A stretch of 64,000 nt of DNA, taken from positions 2,108,001 through 2,172,000 of the forward strand of contig NZ_CP121463.1 in NCBI RefSeq assembly GCF_029690065.1, in the 5' to 3' direction. The notes beneath the pieces are model-generated. The model was not told the origin of the DNA, did not search any database, and was given only the letters and a program-made list of their open reading frames with translations. Made by a program: the position numbers and the translations under genes. Each line of letters begins with the position of its first letter. Within the stretch, counting starts at the first letter, position 1. Of the stretch, positions 28,258-37,310 are shown piece by piece. This DNA comes from Arthrobacter sp. Y-9. Lineage in GTDB: Bacteria; Actinomycetota; Actinomycetes; Actinomycetales; Micrococcaceae.

Positions 28258-29562
28258 ATTTTCTCCGACGCCTTCTTCTCGAAACTGACGGACCTCAGGA
28301 CAAGGCTCATCCCCCGCCGAGCCCAGGACTGGCTGACGACCCCTCGCGGCCTCTGGACCGGTTTCGGAGTGCTTCACGCGGTCTTCCTGATCTTCGCCCT
28401 GGTGCTCGCCACGCGCAATGAGGCCTTCAGCGACACCTTCATCTACCGCGACTGGGTGGCGGCCGGGTTCAACGACCAGCTGATCTCCGGCCCGAGCCCC
28501 TGGGTGTACCCGATCCTGGCCCTGCCGCCGATGGCGATCGCCTACGCTTTCGGGCCCGCGCTGTTCTTCTTCCTCTGGGTGCTCATGATCACGGTGCTCA
28601 ACGGGGTCGCCCTGGGGATGCTCACCGACTGGGGCCGGAACCGGAAGTCCATGACGGCGGCCTGGTGGTGGCTCAGCTTCGTGTTCCTCATGGGCTGGCT
28701 CGGCTTCGCCCGGGTGGACGGCTTCACCGCGCCGATCGTCCTGATCGCCCTCATCCACGGCGTCCGCCGGCCGTTCGTCGCCTCCGTGATCCTCGCCGTC
28801 GGCACCTGGATGAAGGTGTGGCCCGCCGCGGTCATGCTGGCGCTCTTCGCCGTGGTGAAGAGCCGCGTCCGCGTGATCCTCGGCGGCGTGGTGGTCACCG
28901 CGGGTGTCGCCGCCGTCGCCGCCGCGCTCGGCGTGCTCCCCCGCCTCCTCAACTTCCTGACCCAGCAGGGTGACCGCGGTATGCAGCTCGAAGCCACGTT
29001 CACCACGCCGTGGCTCTGGCTCTCCGTGCTCGGCGTCGGGGACTCCCACATGTACATGAACACGGACATCAACTCGATGCAGGTGGACGGCCCCGGCACC
29101 ACCGTGATGTCGGCCCTCATGCAGCCGCTCCTGGTCCTCGCCGCACTCGTGGTGACCGGCCTGGTGTTCTGGGCCCTGCATCAGGGCAAGCAGCGCGGCG
29201 GCATCGACCGGACCGAACTGCTGCTCGCAGGCGCGCTGGCTCTGACCACGGCGTTCATCGTGTTCAACAAGGTGGGCTCCCCGCAGTTCATGGTGTGGCT
29301 GGCTCCTGCGGTGGCGCTCGGCCTGATCCATGACTTCAAGGCCTGGCGCACGCCGGCCGTCATGCTGATCCTGATCGCGATCACCACCTTCCTCATCTAC
29401 CCGCTCTTCTACGACGCGCTGAGCCACAACAATCCGCTCATGGCTCTGGTCCTCACGGTCCGGAACCTGCTGCTCGTCGGCCTGCTGGTGATCTCCGTCC
29501 ACCGCCTGTACGTCCTGGGCCGCGACGCCAGGACGGCCGCCCCGGCCGTCACCGCGGCCTAG
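28258..29562 (+). CDS. GT87-like (DUF2029) mannosyltransferase, apparent AUU start
   Basis: About 434 aa with roughly ten helices. FSDTFIYRDW in the first loop, GTWMKVWPAAV and FNKVGSPQFMVWLAP match the polyprenol-P-mannose-using GT87 family. No ATG, GTG or TTG is in frame over the N-terminal homologous region; the first GTG is about 110 nt further in and would remove the first helix. ATT 28258 has AAGGA seven bases upstream and gives a length matching its 427-aa tandem paralogue, so an AUU start is favoured. A sequence error or CTG 28237 are alternatives. Confidence 0.75.
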   Translation: MFSDAFFSKLTDLRTRLIPRRAQDWLTTPRGLWTGFGVLHAVFLIFALVLATRNEAFSDTFIYRDWVAAGFNDQLISGPSPWVYPILALPPMAIAYAFGPALFFFLWVLMITVLNGVALGMLTDWGRNRKSMTAAWWWLSFVFLMGWLGFARVDGFTAPIVLIALIHGVRRPFVASVILAVGTWMKVWPAAVMLALFAVVKSRVRVILGGVVVTAGVAAVAAALGVLPRLLNFLTQQGDRGMQLEATFTTPWLWLSVLGVGDSHMYMNTDINSMQVDGPGTTVMSALMQPLLVLAALVVTGLVFWALHQGKQRGGIDRTELLLAGALALTTAFIVFNKVGSPQFMVWLAPAVALGLIHDFKAWRTPAVMLILIAITTFLIYPLFYDALSHNNPLMALVLTVRNLLLVGLLVISVHRLYVLGRDARTAAPAVTAA

Positions 29563-29571
29563 GAGCTGACC

Positions 29572-30855
29572 ATGCTGGATCGTCTGACCTCCCTGCGGGA
29601 CCGTGTCCTGCCCGCCCCCGTCGTGGCGTGGTTCGGCACCCGTGCCAGCGTCTGGTGGGGCTTCGCCGTGGTGCACGGCTACTTCCTGGCGTGGATGGCG
29701 TCCTTCTTCCTCCGAGGGGACACCTTCAGCGACACCGAGCAGTACCGCCAATGGGCCACCGGTGTCGTTCCGGACCGCCCCGGCATGGCGCCCATCACCC
29801 CCTGGGTGTATCCGGCGCTGGCCCAGATCCCGATCCACCTGGCGAACGTCTTCGGCCCGTCGCTGTACCTCCTCGGCTGGTTCCTGCTCATCACCGCACT
29901 GAACGCGTGGGCCCTCGTGGTCCTGCTGTCCGGTCCGCGCCGGACGACCGGCATCGCGCCGGCCTGGTGGTGGATGTTCTTCCTGGTGTTCATGGGCTAC
30001 CTGAGCTTCGCCCGCGTGGAGGGGGTCGTGGCGCCGATCGTGCTGGTGGGCCTGCTCGCCGCGGTGCGCCGACCGGTGCTCGCGGCCGCCCTCCTGAGCG
30101 TGGCCACCTGGATCAAGGTCTGGCCGGCCGCGGTGATCGCGCCGATCGTCATCGCCAGCCGGGACCGGATCAAGGTCCTGGCCACCGGCGTGGTGGTCAC
30201 GGTGCTGGTCGCCGTGGGCCTCTGGAGCACGGGCAACCTCTCCCACATCGCCGACTTCATGCTCCAGCAGGGCGAACGCGGCATGCAGCTGGAGGCCACG
30301 TTCTCCACCCCCTGGGTGTGGCTGAGCGTCTTCGGGATCGCCGGCTCCCGCATCGCGGACAACGTCGCGATCAACTCGTCCGAAGTCTACGGCCCGGGCG
30401 CCTCCGTGGCCGCCTGGCTCATGCAGCCCCTGTTCCTGCTGGTGATCGTCGGCGGCGCCGCGATCCTCGTCTGGGCCCTGCGCCGTGGCGCCGAGCGCGA
30501 GGAACTGTTCCTCGAAGGCGCGCTCCTGATGACCACCGCGTTCATCGTGTTCAACAAGGTGGGTTCCCCTCAGTTCATGATCTGGCTGGCACCCGTGGTC
30601 ATCGCCGGCCTCACGCACGACTGGGACCGCTGGAAGGTCCCCGGAGCGCTCCTCATGGTGATCGCCATGACCACCTTCGTCATCTACCCGCTGTTCTACA
30701 CGCCGCTGATCCACGCGCACCCGGTCATGGCCGCCGTGCTGACCCTGCGGAACGTGCTGCTGGTGGTCCTGCTGGTGTGGTCGATCCGGAGGACGCTGGA
30801 CCTCGGGCGCAGCGCCACCCGCCGCGTGGAGGACGCGCCGGCCCCGGCTCTCTGA
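29572..30855 (+). CDS. GT87-like (DUF2029) mannosyltransferase, tandem paralogue
   Basis: A 427-aa GT-C membrane protein closely related to the preceding gene (shared FSDT, WVYP, FARV-G, KVWPAAV, QGERGMQLEATF and FNKVGSPQFM). ATG 29572 lies nine bases after the upstream stop with AGGAG, so the two are translated from one mRNA. In relatives, Asp residues in the first loop use polyprenol-P-mannose outside the membrane. The acceptor is unknown. It ends at a 20-bp terminator. Confidence 0.82.
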   Translation: MLDRLTSLRDRVLPAPVVAWFGTRASVWWGFAVVHGYFLAWMASFFLRGDTFSDTEQYRQWATGVVPDRPGMAPITPWVYPALAQIPIHLANVFGPSLYLLGWFLLITALNAWALVVLLSGPRRTTGIAPAWWWMFFLVFMGYLSFARVEGVVAPIVLVGLLAAVRRPVLAAALLSVATWIKVWPAAVIAPIVIASRDRIKVLATGVVVTVLVAVGLWSTGNLSHIADFMLQQGERGMQLEATFSTPWVWLSVFGIAGSRIADNVAINSSEVYGPGASVAAWLMQPLFLLVIVGGAAILVWALRRGAEREELFLEGALLMTTAFIVFNKVGSPQFMIWLAPVVIAGLTHDWDRWKVPGALLMVIAMTTFVIYPLFYTPLIHAHPVMAAVLTLRNVLLVVLLVWSIRRTLDLGRSATRRVEDAPAPAL

Positions 30856-30882
30856 ACCAGGGCTGCGGCCACCACCCTCCGA

Positions 30883-30925
30883 CAGGACGACGACGGCGCG
30901 CCACCGGCGCGCCGTCGTCGTCCTG
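30883..30925. terminator. bidirectional terminator between GT87 and MptB-like genes
   Basis: A perfect 20-bp stem (30883-30902 with 30906-30925) with loop ACC, containing GACGACGACGGCG. The genes on either side converge. Confidence 0.85.
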
Positions 30926-30992
30926 TTCCGTCTCCCGGCGCCACATCCCGGGCCGGGAGGGGCGCCGCCCGCTCAGGCGCGCGCTGTGCAGC

Positions 30993-32537
30993 TCAGATGA
31001 CGCCCCAGTTCCCGTCGTTCCGGCGACCGCCGAACAGGGCCTTGCGGGTGTGCACGTCGAGGAACGCGAGGTACACGGTCATCCCGAGCGCCACGAAGAA
31101 GGCGATCGAGGAGACCGGCACGCCCAGCTGCACGAAGGAGTAGACCGACAGCTGGTCCTGTGCGCCGAACACCACGAAGAAGGTCACCACGATGTAGAGG
31201 GACTTGACCTGCCAGTCGTTGCGGATGCCGGTGGCCGCGAGCAGCGGCACGAACCAGAGGATGTACCAGGGCTGGATGATGGGCGAGAGCAGGACGATCG
31301 ACGCCATGGCCAGGCCCGCGCGCCGCACCAGGTGCTCGTGCTTGCCGCGCAGGATCAGCAGCGCCGCGATGACCATCGAACCCACCTTCAACAGGGTCCG
31401 GAAGCCCGTGGCGATGTCCCCGCCGGGCAGACCGAGCGCGTTGAAGATCATCTCCAGCTGCTGCCCCAGGAAGCCCGAGGGCGCATAGCCGGTGTATCCC
31501 GGGGTGGGGTCCGTGAGGGCGAACAGCCACCCCATGCCGAGGTGGTACGGGATCCCGCTGACCACGAGGATCGCCAGTGACCCCAGGCCGCTGATGGCCC
31601 AGAACATCACTTTGCGGAGCCACCCGGCGCCCTTGCCGGCCCACATGAGCGCCAGGAACGGCAGGAAGATCACGGTGATGATCTTCACCCCGATGGAGGC
31701 CGTGATGAGCAGCAGAGCGGTCTTGTGCTTGCCCACCGAGGCGAAGTAGAAGGCCGCCACGGCGAGACCGATCATGAGCACGTCATTGTGGGCGCTGGCC
31801 ACGAAACTGATGATGAAGAGCGGGTTCGCCACGGCCAGCCACAGCGCCCTGCCCGGGTTGATGCCGTGCTGAGCCGCCAGCTTGGGGACGTAGACGACAC
31901 ACAGCACGACGCCGATGAGCGCGACCACCCGGAAGAGCAGCACGGAATAATCCGGCTGGGCTCCCGTGATGCCCACGACCGCGCGGGCCAGCCAGAGGAA
32001 GTACGGCCCGTACGGGGTCCGGTTCTCCGCCCAGGCTTTGTCTGCGCCCAGCTGGAACCAATTGCTGAGCGAGGAGATGCCTTGCGTGTACGGGTCGAGG
32101 CCCTCGGCCACGAGCCGGCCCTGACCCGTGTAGGCGTAGATGTCACGGGAGAAGATCGGAACGGCGAAGAACAGGGGCAGCGCCCACAGGGAGATCGCCC
32201 AGACCACCGCTTTGAGTGAGCCGGTCCCCCAGCCTCCCAGCCGTTGGCCCAGCCGGATCCACGACCGGATGAGGATCATGGCGCCGAGACTGAGCGCCAG
32301 GGTGGACGCCGCGATGCCCTGGCCGTCGGTGCGGAGGAAGATGACCAGCGGATGCCGGAGCATGGGTGACGCGGGAGCGATCCAGCCCATGCCGATCGAC
32401 CCGGCGAACATGAGGAAGGAGCCGACGGTCCCTTCGATGATGGCCGGCCAGGGATTGCCGGCCCAGGGCTCGCGCCAGGACAGACGGCGTTTGCGGTCCG
32501 GCTTCTTCACGGTGGTGCTGTCCTGCGTCTCCGCCAT
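30993..32537 (-). CDS. MptB-like polyprenol-phosphomannose-dependent mannosyltransferase, second copy
   Basis: About 514 aa, GT-C topology. PIFSRDIYAYTGQGRLVAEGLDPYTQG, SAHNDVLMIGLAVAAFYFA and IQPWYILWFVPLL mirror the copy at 26478-27986. The N-terminus is a charged cytosolic tail (KKPDRKRRLSWREPW) before the first helix. ATG 32537 is chosen; GTG and ATG codons further up (to 32642) are open, but the last lies inside the GATAAAATG -10 region. It is independent of the convergent GT87 operon. Confidence 0.8.
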   Translation of the reverse strand: MAETQDSTTVKKPDRKRRLSWREPWAGNPWPAIIEGTVGSFLMFAGSIGMGWIAPASPMLRHPLVIFLRTDGQGIAASTLALSLGAMILIRSWIRLGQRLGGWGTGSLKAVVWAISLWALPLFFAVPIFSRDIYAYTGQGRLVAEGLDPYTQGISSLSNWFQLGADKAWAENRTPYGPYFLWLARAVVGITGAQPDYSVLLFRVVALIGVVLCVVYVPKLAAQHGINPGRALWLAVANPLFIISFVASAHNDVLMIGLAVAAFYFASVGKHKTALLLITASIGVKIITVIFLPFLALMWAGKGAGWLRKVMFWAISGLGSLAILVVSGIPYHLGMGWLFALTDPTPGYTGYAPSGFLGQQLEMIFNALGLPGGDIATGFRTLLKVGSMVIAALLILRGKHEHLVRRAGLAMASIVLLSPIIQPWYILWFVPLLAATGIRNDWQVKSLYIVVTFFVVFGAQDQLSVYSFVQLGVPVSSIAFFVALGMTVYLAFLDVHTRKALFGGRRNDGNWGVI

Positions 32538-32734
32538 ACCCGTCACCACCGCCACCCGTCCGTTCCTACCACTTCCATTCCAGCGTGCCGGCAGGGGTGA
32601 TCGTCGGCCGGCCGGCCGCGCCCCTGCTTTTGCAGACGCCATTTTATCAGCGCGGCCGACGCGCGAGCGGAAGGCTGCGACCCCGCGCCGTCGGTCTGCC
32701 GGTCTCCCGCACTACTGACCGGTAGTCTGTCCTC

Positions 32735-33382
32735 GTGGCTAAAACACAAGAGCGAATTGTCTGGATCGACTGCGAGATGACCGGGCTGGACCTGGAACAC
32801 GACGCCCTGATCGAGGTGGCGGCCCTGGTCACCGACTCGGAGCTGAACATCCTGGGTGACGGCGTGGACGTCGTGATCAAGCCGTCCGACGAGGCACTGG
32901 CCCAGATGAACGACTTCGTCCGTCAGATGCACACGGACTCGAAGCTGCTGGATGAACTCCCCCACGGGATGACCATGGCGGAGGCGCAGGAGAAGGTCCT
33001 GGCGTACATCAAGGAATGGGTTCCCGGGGTGGGCGTCGCCCCTCTGGGCGGCAATTCCATCGGCACGGACAAGATGTTCCTGCTCCGCGACATGCCGGAG
33101 CTGGTGAACCACCTGCACTACCGGGTGATCGACGTGAGCACCATCAAGGAGCTCTCCCGCCGCTGGTTCACCCGGGCCTACTTCCAGGCGCCGGCCAAGC
33201 ACGGCGGACACCGCGCCCTGGGCGACATCCGCGACTCCATCGACGAGCTGCGCTACTACCGCCAGGCGGTCTTCGTCCCGGCCCCGGGGCCGGACACGGC
33301 CACCGCGCGGGAGATCTCCGCTCAGATCTCCGCCGCCCCCGAGAGCGCCGCCACCGCGGCCCGGCTCGAGCAGCAGCTGTAA
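32735..33382 (+). CDS. orn: oligoribonuclease
   Basis: A 215-aa DEDDh 3'-5' exonuclease that degrades 2-5 nt RNA fragments and pGpG. Catalytic residues are visible in order: WIDCEMTGLD (Asp, Glu), IGTDKMFL (Asp) and HRALGDIRDS (His, Asp). The start is GTG 32735, six bases after TAGTCT (32723-32728), a leaderless arrangement. The C-terminal 30 residues are Ala/Glu/Ser-rich and dispensable-looking. tRNA-His follows 132 nt downstream. Confidence 0.94.
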   Translation: MAKTQERIVWIDCEMTGLDLEHDALIEVAALVTDSELNILGDGVDVVIKPSDEALAQMNDFVRQMHTDSKLLDELPHGMTMAEAQEKVLAYIKEWVPGVGVAPLGGNSIGTDKMFLLRDMPELVNHLHYRVIDVSTIKELSRRWFTRAYFQAPAKHGGHRALGDIRDSIDELRYYRQAVFVPAPGPDTATAREISAQISAAPESAATAARLEQQL

Positions 33383-33514
33383 TCTGCGCCACTCGCTGAA
33401 ACTTTTTTCGCGAAAAGTGCCAAAAGTGGCACGAAGTGGGCTCCGGAGCAGGTAAGCTAGTTGACGTTGCTTTTCGGGGGAACACCGGGAAACCGGTCCG
33501 TCGAAAGCCGCATG

Positions 33515-33590
33515 GTGGGCGTAGCTCAGTTGGCAGAGCGCCTGGTTGTGGTCCAGGAGGTCGCGGGTTCAACCCCCGTCGCTCACCCCA
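33515..33590 (+). tRNA. tRNA-His (anticodon GTG)
   Basis: A 76-nt cloverleaf with encoded CCA: acceptor GTGGGCG/CGCTCAC, anticodon loop TTGTGGT giving GTG, T-loop TTCAACC. The G at 33514 can supply the required G-1 opposite discriminator C33587. TAAGCT at 33453-33458 is a possible -10. Confidence 0.95.
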
Positions 33591-33593
33591 TGT

Positions 33594-33623
33594 GTGGCGA
33601 GGTTCAATTCTGAACCTCGCCAC
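33594..33623 (+). terminator. terminator of tRNA-His
   Basis: A perfect 13-bp stem (33594-33606, 33611-33623), loop ATTC, followed by TTCTGTTTT. Confidence 0.85.
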
Positions 33624-33799
33624 TTCTGTTTTCCCCGCATGTGGACCCTTTCGGCGTCCTCTTACTCCTGTCAGTCCCGCTCTTTAGACTGGCGGTGCGA
33701 TTCCAGACGACGGAACGGCGCGGCCACGTGGCCGGACCGAGACATCGGACCAGGGCGCCGAAGAGGGGCGCCGGACAAGGACGCCGGAAAGGGGACACC

Positions 33800-34276
33800 A
33801 TGGAGCTTCGTCTCCGCGAGCTGAGGGATGCGGACCTGGACGCGGTCTTCGCGTGGGAAAGTGATCCGGCCGGCGTCGGGCTGGCGGCCTTCACCCGGAG
33901 CGATCCGAGCGATCGCGCCGCCTTCGACGAGCACTACCGCAGGATCCGGGCGGAACCGTCCAATCTGATCCGCGTGATGGAGGCTGCGGGCGAACCGGTG
34001 GGGACGATCTCCAGCTTCTGGCTCGACGGCGACCGCGAGATCTCGTACTGGGTCGCACGGGAACACTGGGGCCACGGCATCGCGTCCCAGGCACTCGGCC
34101 TCTTTCTCGAGGTCGAGACCAACCGTCCGCTGCGAGGCCGGGTCGCCGAGACGAATCCCGCCTCCCGTGCCGTGCTCCGGAAGAACGGCTTCGAGGAGGT
34201 CGGGCAGGACACCGGTTATGCGGCCGGCGTCGGCCGCGAGGTCACGGAGTACCTGTACCGCCTCGATGCGCGCTGA
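33800..34276 (+). CDS. GNAT family N-acetyltransferase
   Basis: A 158-aa GNAT enzyme. SYWVAREHWGHGIASQAL is the acetyl-CoA loop (motif A), preceded by the beta-strand GEPVGTISSFW, and NPASRAVLRKNGFEEVG is the usual C-terminal motif B. The acceptor substrate is unknown. ATG 33800 is chosen for its AAAGGGG ribosome site; a 53-residue upstream open extension is Arg-rich and not GNAT-like. Confidence 0.85.
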   Translation: MELRLRELRDADLDAVFAWESDPAGVGLAAFTRSDPSDRAAFDEHYRRIRAEPSNLIRVMEAAGEPVGTISSFWLDGDREISYWVAREHWGHGIASQALGLFLEVETNRPLRGRVAETNPASRAVLRKNGFEEVGQDTGYAAGVGREVTEYLYRLDAR

Positions 34277-34404
34277 GATTTCCGGGAGCTAAGGGTCCCG
34301 CCGCCGGTTCCGTCATCGAGACGCCGCGCCGGGCTTGCCGGGGACGAGGCGCCTGACCAGGCAGAATGATCGGTGAACCCGGCCATCAGCAGCGAGGATC
34401 CCCC

Positions 34405-35256
34405 ATGCGCCACCGCCCCTTCCGCCAAGTCGACGTGTTCTCCGGAGCCTCCTACCGGGGCAACCCGCTCGCGGTCGTCCTGGACGGCGACGGGCTCGAC
34501 GCCGGACAGATGCAGGAATTCGCCCGCTGGACGAACCTCTCCGAGACCACGTTCCTGCTCCCGCCGGACTCCCCCGGGGCCGACTACCGGGTCAGGATCT
34601 TCACCCCGCTCACGGAGCTGGCGTTCGCGGGCCACCCCACGCTGGGCAGCTGCCACGCGTGGCTCGCCGCCGGCGGCACACCCCGGAACCCGGACCACGT
34701 GGTCCAGGAATCCGCCCAAGGCCTGGTCCGGGTCCGACGGGACGCCGGCCTGCTGCACTTCGCCGCCCCGAATCCTCTCCTGGAGCCCGTCCCGGACGAT
34801 TTGCAGGCGGAGGTCACGCGGGCTCTGGACCTGCCGGAGGGCGCCCTGCTCGGCGCCTGCTGGATCGACAACGGCGCGCGCTGGATGGGCCTGCTCCTGC
34901 GCGACGTCGAGACGCTGCGTGCGGCGCGCCCGCAATCGGCGGTGCTGCGGGCGCTCGGGGTCAAGGCTGGGATGTGCGCGCTGCACCCGAGGCACGACGG
35001 CGAGGAACCCGTTCTCGAGGTCCGCGGCATCACCCTGACACAGCAGGGCACCGCGGAAGACCCCGCGACCGGCAGCCTGAATGCCGGGCTGGCGGGCTGG
35101 CTGTCCCGTGAAGGCGTCCTGGACACGCCCTACGTCGCCCATCAGGGCACCGGCATCGGCCGGGCCGGCCGCCTGTTCCTGACCCGTGACGCCGAGGACC
35201 GGCTGTGGGTGGGCGGTGCGGTGCGCGACGGCGTCGCGGGGACCGTGCTGCTGTAG
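34405..35256 (+). CDS. PhzF family isomerase-like protein
   Basis: A 283-aa protein with the twin-barrel PhzF/diaminopimelate-epimerase fold. Catalytic Glu47 is in NLSETTFLL. FAGHPTLGS and DPATGSLNAG are the paired loop signatures. PhzF itself isomerises a phenazine precursor, but with no other phz gene nearby this is likely a generic family member of unknown substrate. ATG 34405 has GAGGA upstream. Confidence 0.85.
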   Translation: MRHRPFRQVDVFSGASYRGNPLAVVLDGDGLDAGQMQEFARWTNLSETTFLLPPDSPGADYRVRIFTPLTELAFAGHPTLGSCHAWLAAGGTPRNPDHVVQESAQGLVRVRRDAGLLHFAAPNPLLEPVPDDLQAEVTRALDLPEGALLGACWIDNGARWMGLLLRDVETLRAARPQSAVLRALGVKAGMCALHPRHDGEEPVLEVRGITLTQQGTAEDPATGSLNAGLAGWLSREGVLDTPYVAHQGTGIGRAGRLFLTRDAEDRLWVGGAVRDGVAGTVLL

Positions 35257-35265
35257 TGGCGCCGA

Positions 35266-35289
35266 CGGCCGGGCGGGTCCGCCCGGCCG
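35266..35289. terminator. hairpin between phzF-like and BCCT genes
   Basis: A 9-bp GC stem CGGCCGGGC/GCCCGGCCG with a 6-nt loop between convergent genes. There is no U-tract. Confidence 0.5.
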
Positions 35290-35300
35290 CCGAACGGAGC

Positions 35301-37091
35301 CTACTCCTTGCGCTTGCGCCGTCCCAGGAGCTTCTCCCGATGCTCGGCAGGAAGCGTCTGGGCGGCTTTCGCCACCCCCATGACGATCGCCTGCTGACGG
35401 CGGCTGCTCAGCCCGTCCCACCAGACGTCCGCGCTGCGCGGCCCGGACTCGATGGCGTCGTCGTCGGACTCCAAACCGAATTTCTCGGAGAGGTCCGCCA
35501 CGAGCGCCTCCCGGCGCAGGCGGTCCGCCCGCCGGACGTTCCGCTGCAACGCCTTGAACGTCGCCACGCACATGAGAATCATCACGACGCTGAAGGGCAG
35601 CGCGATGGAGACGGCGAGCGTCTGAATAGCGGCGAGGCCACCCGCGAGGAGCAGCGCAGCGGCCAGTGCCGCCGTCGCCAGCGTGAAGAACACCCGGATC
35701 CAGTTCCGCGGTTCGGTGTCGCCGCCCGTGGCCAGCATGGCCATCACCAGGGAGCCGGAGTCCGAGGAGGTGATGAAGAAGATGGCGGAGAGAATGATCG
35801 CGCCCACCACGAGCAGTCCACCGGCGGGCAGCTGCTCCAGCACCTGGAACAGGGCGGCATTGGCGTCCACGCTGCCGTCGGCGGCGATCACCGAGGTGTA
35901 GCCCGCGGTCTTGTTCATCTCGTGGAAGATCGCCGTGCCGCCCAGGACGCCGAACCAGACGAAGGTGATGAGGGCCGGGACGAGCACCACGCCGAGAATG
36001 AACTCACGGACGGTGCGGCCGCGGGAGATCCGCGCGATGAACACGCCCACGAACGGCGCCCAGCTCATCCACCAGCCCCAGTAGAAGGTGGACCAGGAGG
36101 CCTGCCAGGCCTCTCCCGCGGAGCCTGTGAACGCGGAGGTGTCCGTGGACATGCCGAGCCAGTTCTGCAGGTAATGGCCCACGGACTGCACGATCTCCTT
36201 GGCCAGGAACTGCGTCGGGCCGACGATCAGGATGAAGAGCAGGAGCCCGCCAGCGAGGATCAGGTTGATGTTGGAGAGCCACTTCATGCCGCGGGAGACG
36301 CCCGACAGCACCGACCACAGCACGAAGCACGTGACCACCACGATGATCACGTATTCGATCCAGTGGTTGTCCTCGGCGATCACACCCAGCGACTTCAGAC
36401 CCGCGCTGATCTGGGTCACGCCCAGCCCCAGCGAGGTGGCCACGCCGAACACGGTGCCCACGAGCGCCACAACGTCAATGGTGTTGCCCCAGCCCCCGCG
36501 CATCGCCTTCTCACCGAAGAGCGGTTCGAGGGCCCAGCGCACGGCCAGCGGACGGCCACGGCGGTGGATGGCGTGCGCCAGCGCGAGGCCGACGACGACG
36601 TAGATCGCCCACGGCTGGAAACCCCAGTGCAGGAAGGTGGTCGCGATGGCCTCCTGCGCCTGAGCACTCGGCTGCAGGTGCTGCTCCGCGAGGGACGGCT
36701 TGGGGGTGGCGAAATGGGTCAGCGGCTCGGTCACCCCGTAGAAGACGAGGCCGATGCCCATGCCTGCCGCGAAGAGCAGGGCGAACCAGCTCACCAGGGA
36801 GAATTCGGGGTCATGGTCGGGCCGGCCGAGCTTGACGTCGCCCTTCCGGGAGAACCCCAGGTAGATGCAGAAGAGCACGAAGCCGAAGGCCAGGAGCACA
36901 TACCACCAGCTGAAGTTCGCGATGATCGCGCCCTGGACGGCCGCGATGCCGACGCTCATGCCGTCGGGACTGATGATGGTCGCTGTCACGAACGCGAGGA
37001 CGATGACCGCGGTGGGCCAGAAGACCCAGCGGGCGATCCCGGTCCGGGAGACTGTTGAAGGGACGGGCGGGCTCTGGCTCTCCGTACTCAT
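35301..37091 (-). CDS. BCCT family betaine/choline/carnitine transporter
   Basis: A 596-aa secondary transporter with 12 helices. AAGMGIGLVFYGVTEPL holds the glycine motif, and the tryptophan-rich segment STFYWGWWMSWAPFVGVFIARIS is the BCCT signature that lines the trimethylammonium site. The charged C-terminal tail (about 90 residues, many Arg/Glu/Asp) resembles osmosensing tails of BetP-like carriers. ATG 37091 follows TACGGT by six bases (37098-37103, reverse), a leaderless start. It could import glycine betaine that feeds the sarcosine operon, but they are 20 kb apart. Confidence 0.9.
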   Translation of the reverse strand: MSTESQSPPVPSTVSRTGIARWVFWPTAVIVLAFVTATIISPDGMSVGIAAVQGAIIANFSWWYVLLAFGFVLFCIYLGFSRKGDVKLGRPDHDPEFSLVSWFALLFAAGMGIGLVFYGVTEPLTHFATPKPSLAEQHLQPSAQAQEAIATTFLHWGFQPWAIYVVVGLALAHAIHRRGRPLAVRWALEPLFGEKAMRGGWGNTIDVVALVGTVFGVATSLGLGVTQISAGLKSLGVIAEDNHWIEYVIIVVVTCFVLWSVLSGVSRGMKWLSNINLILAGGLLLFILIVGPTQFLAKEIVQSVGHYLQNWLGMSTDTSAFTGSAGEAWQASWSTFYWGWWMSWAPFVGVFIARISRGRTVREFILGVVLVPALITFVWFGVLGGTAIFHEMNKTAGYTSVIAADGSVDANAALFQVLEQLPAGGLLVVGAIILSAIFFITSSDSGSLVMAMLATGGDTEPRNWIRVFFTLATAALAAALLLAGGLAAIQTLAVSIALPFSVVMILMCVATFKALQRNVRRADRLRREALVADLSEKFGLESDDDAIESGPRSADVWWDGLSSRRQQAIVMGVAKAAQTLPAEHREKLLGRRKRKE

Positions 37092-37310
37092 GCTTCGACC
37101 GTATCCAAGCGCTGAATCGACGGGCAAGCCGGCGGTCCCACTCCGACGGCCCGGCGGGACCAGGCGGTTTGTCCGCGATTGCCGCTTCCGGTAATGTTTC
37201 CGGACGTGCCCCACGGCACGGTTCCAGGGCTCCGGCCCGCTTGGCCGTATCGGATTCCGATGCGGCCTTATTCGTTCATCCGCACATCGGCAAGAGGGGA
37301 AGTGGCGGCC

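Noticed and set aside
28258-29562. The first GT87 gene as a pseudogene
   Set aside because: Apart from the missing canonical start the frame is complete, conserved throughout and translationally linked to its neighbour; an AUU start or sequence error explains it better.
28093-30720. An 875-codon minus-strand frame opposite the GT87 genes
   Set aside because: Very His/Asp/Arg-rich and repetitive because it reads paralogous genes backwards; no protein-like pattern.
33383-33514. A small RNA or riboswitch between orn and tRNA-His
   Set aside because: It contains only short A/T-rich hairpins and a direct repeat AAAAGTGCC/AAAAGTGGC; this is more simply the orn 3' end plus the tRNA promoter.
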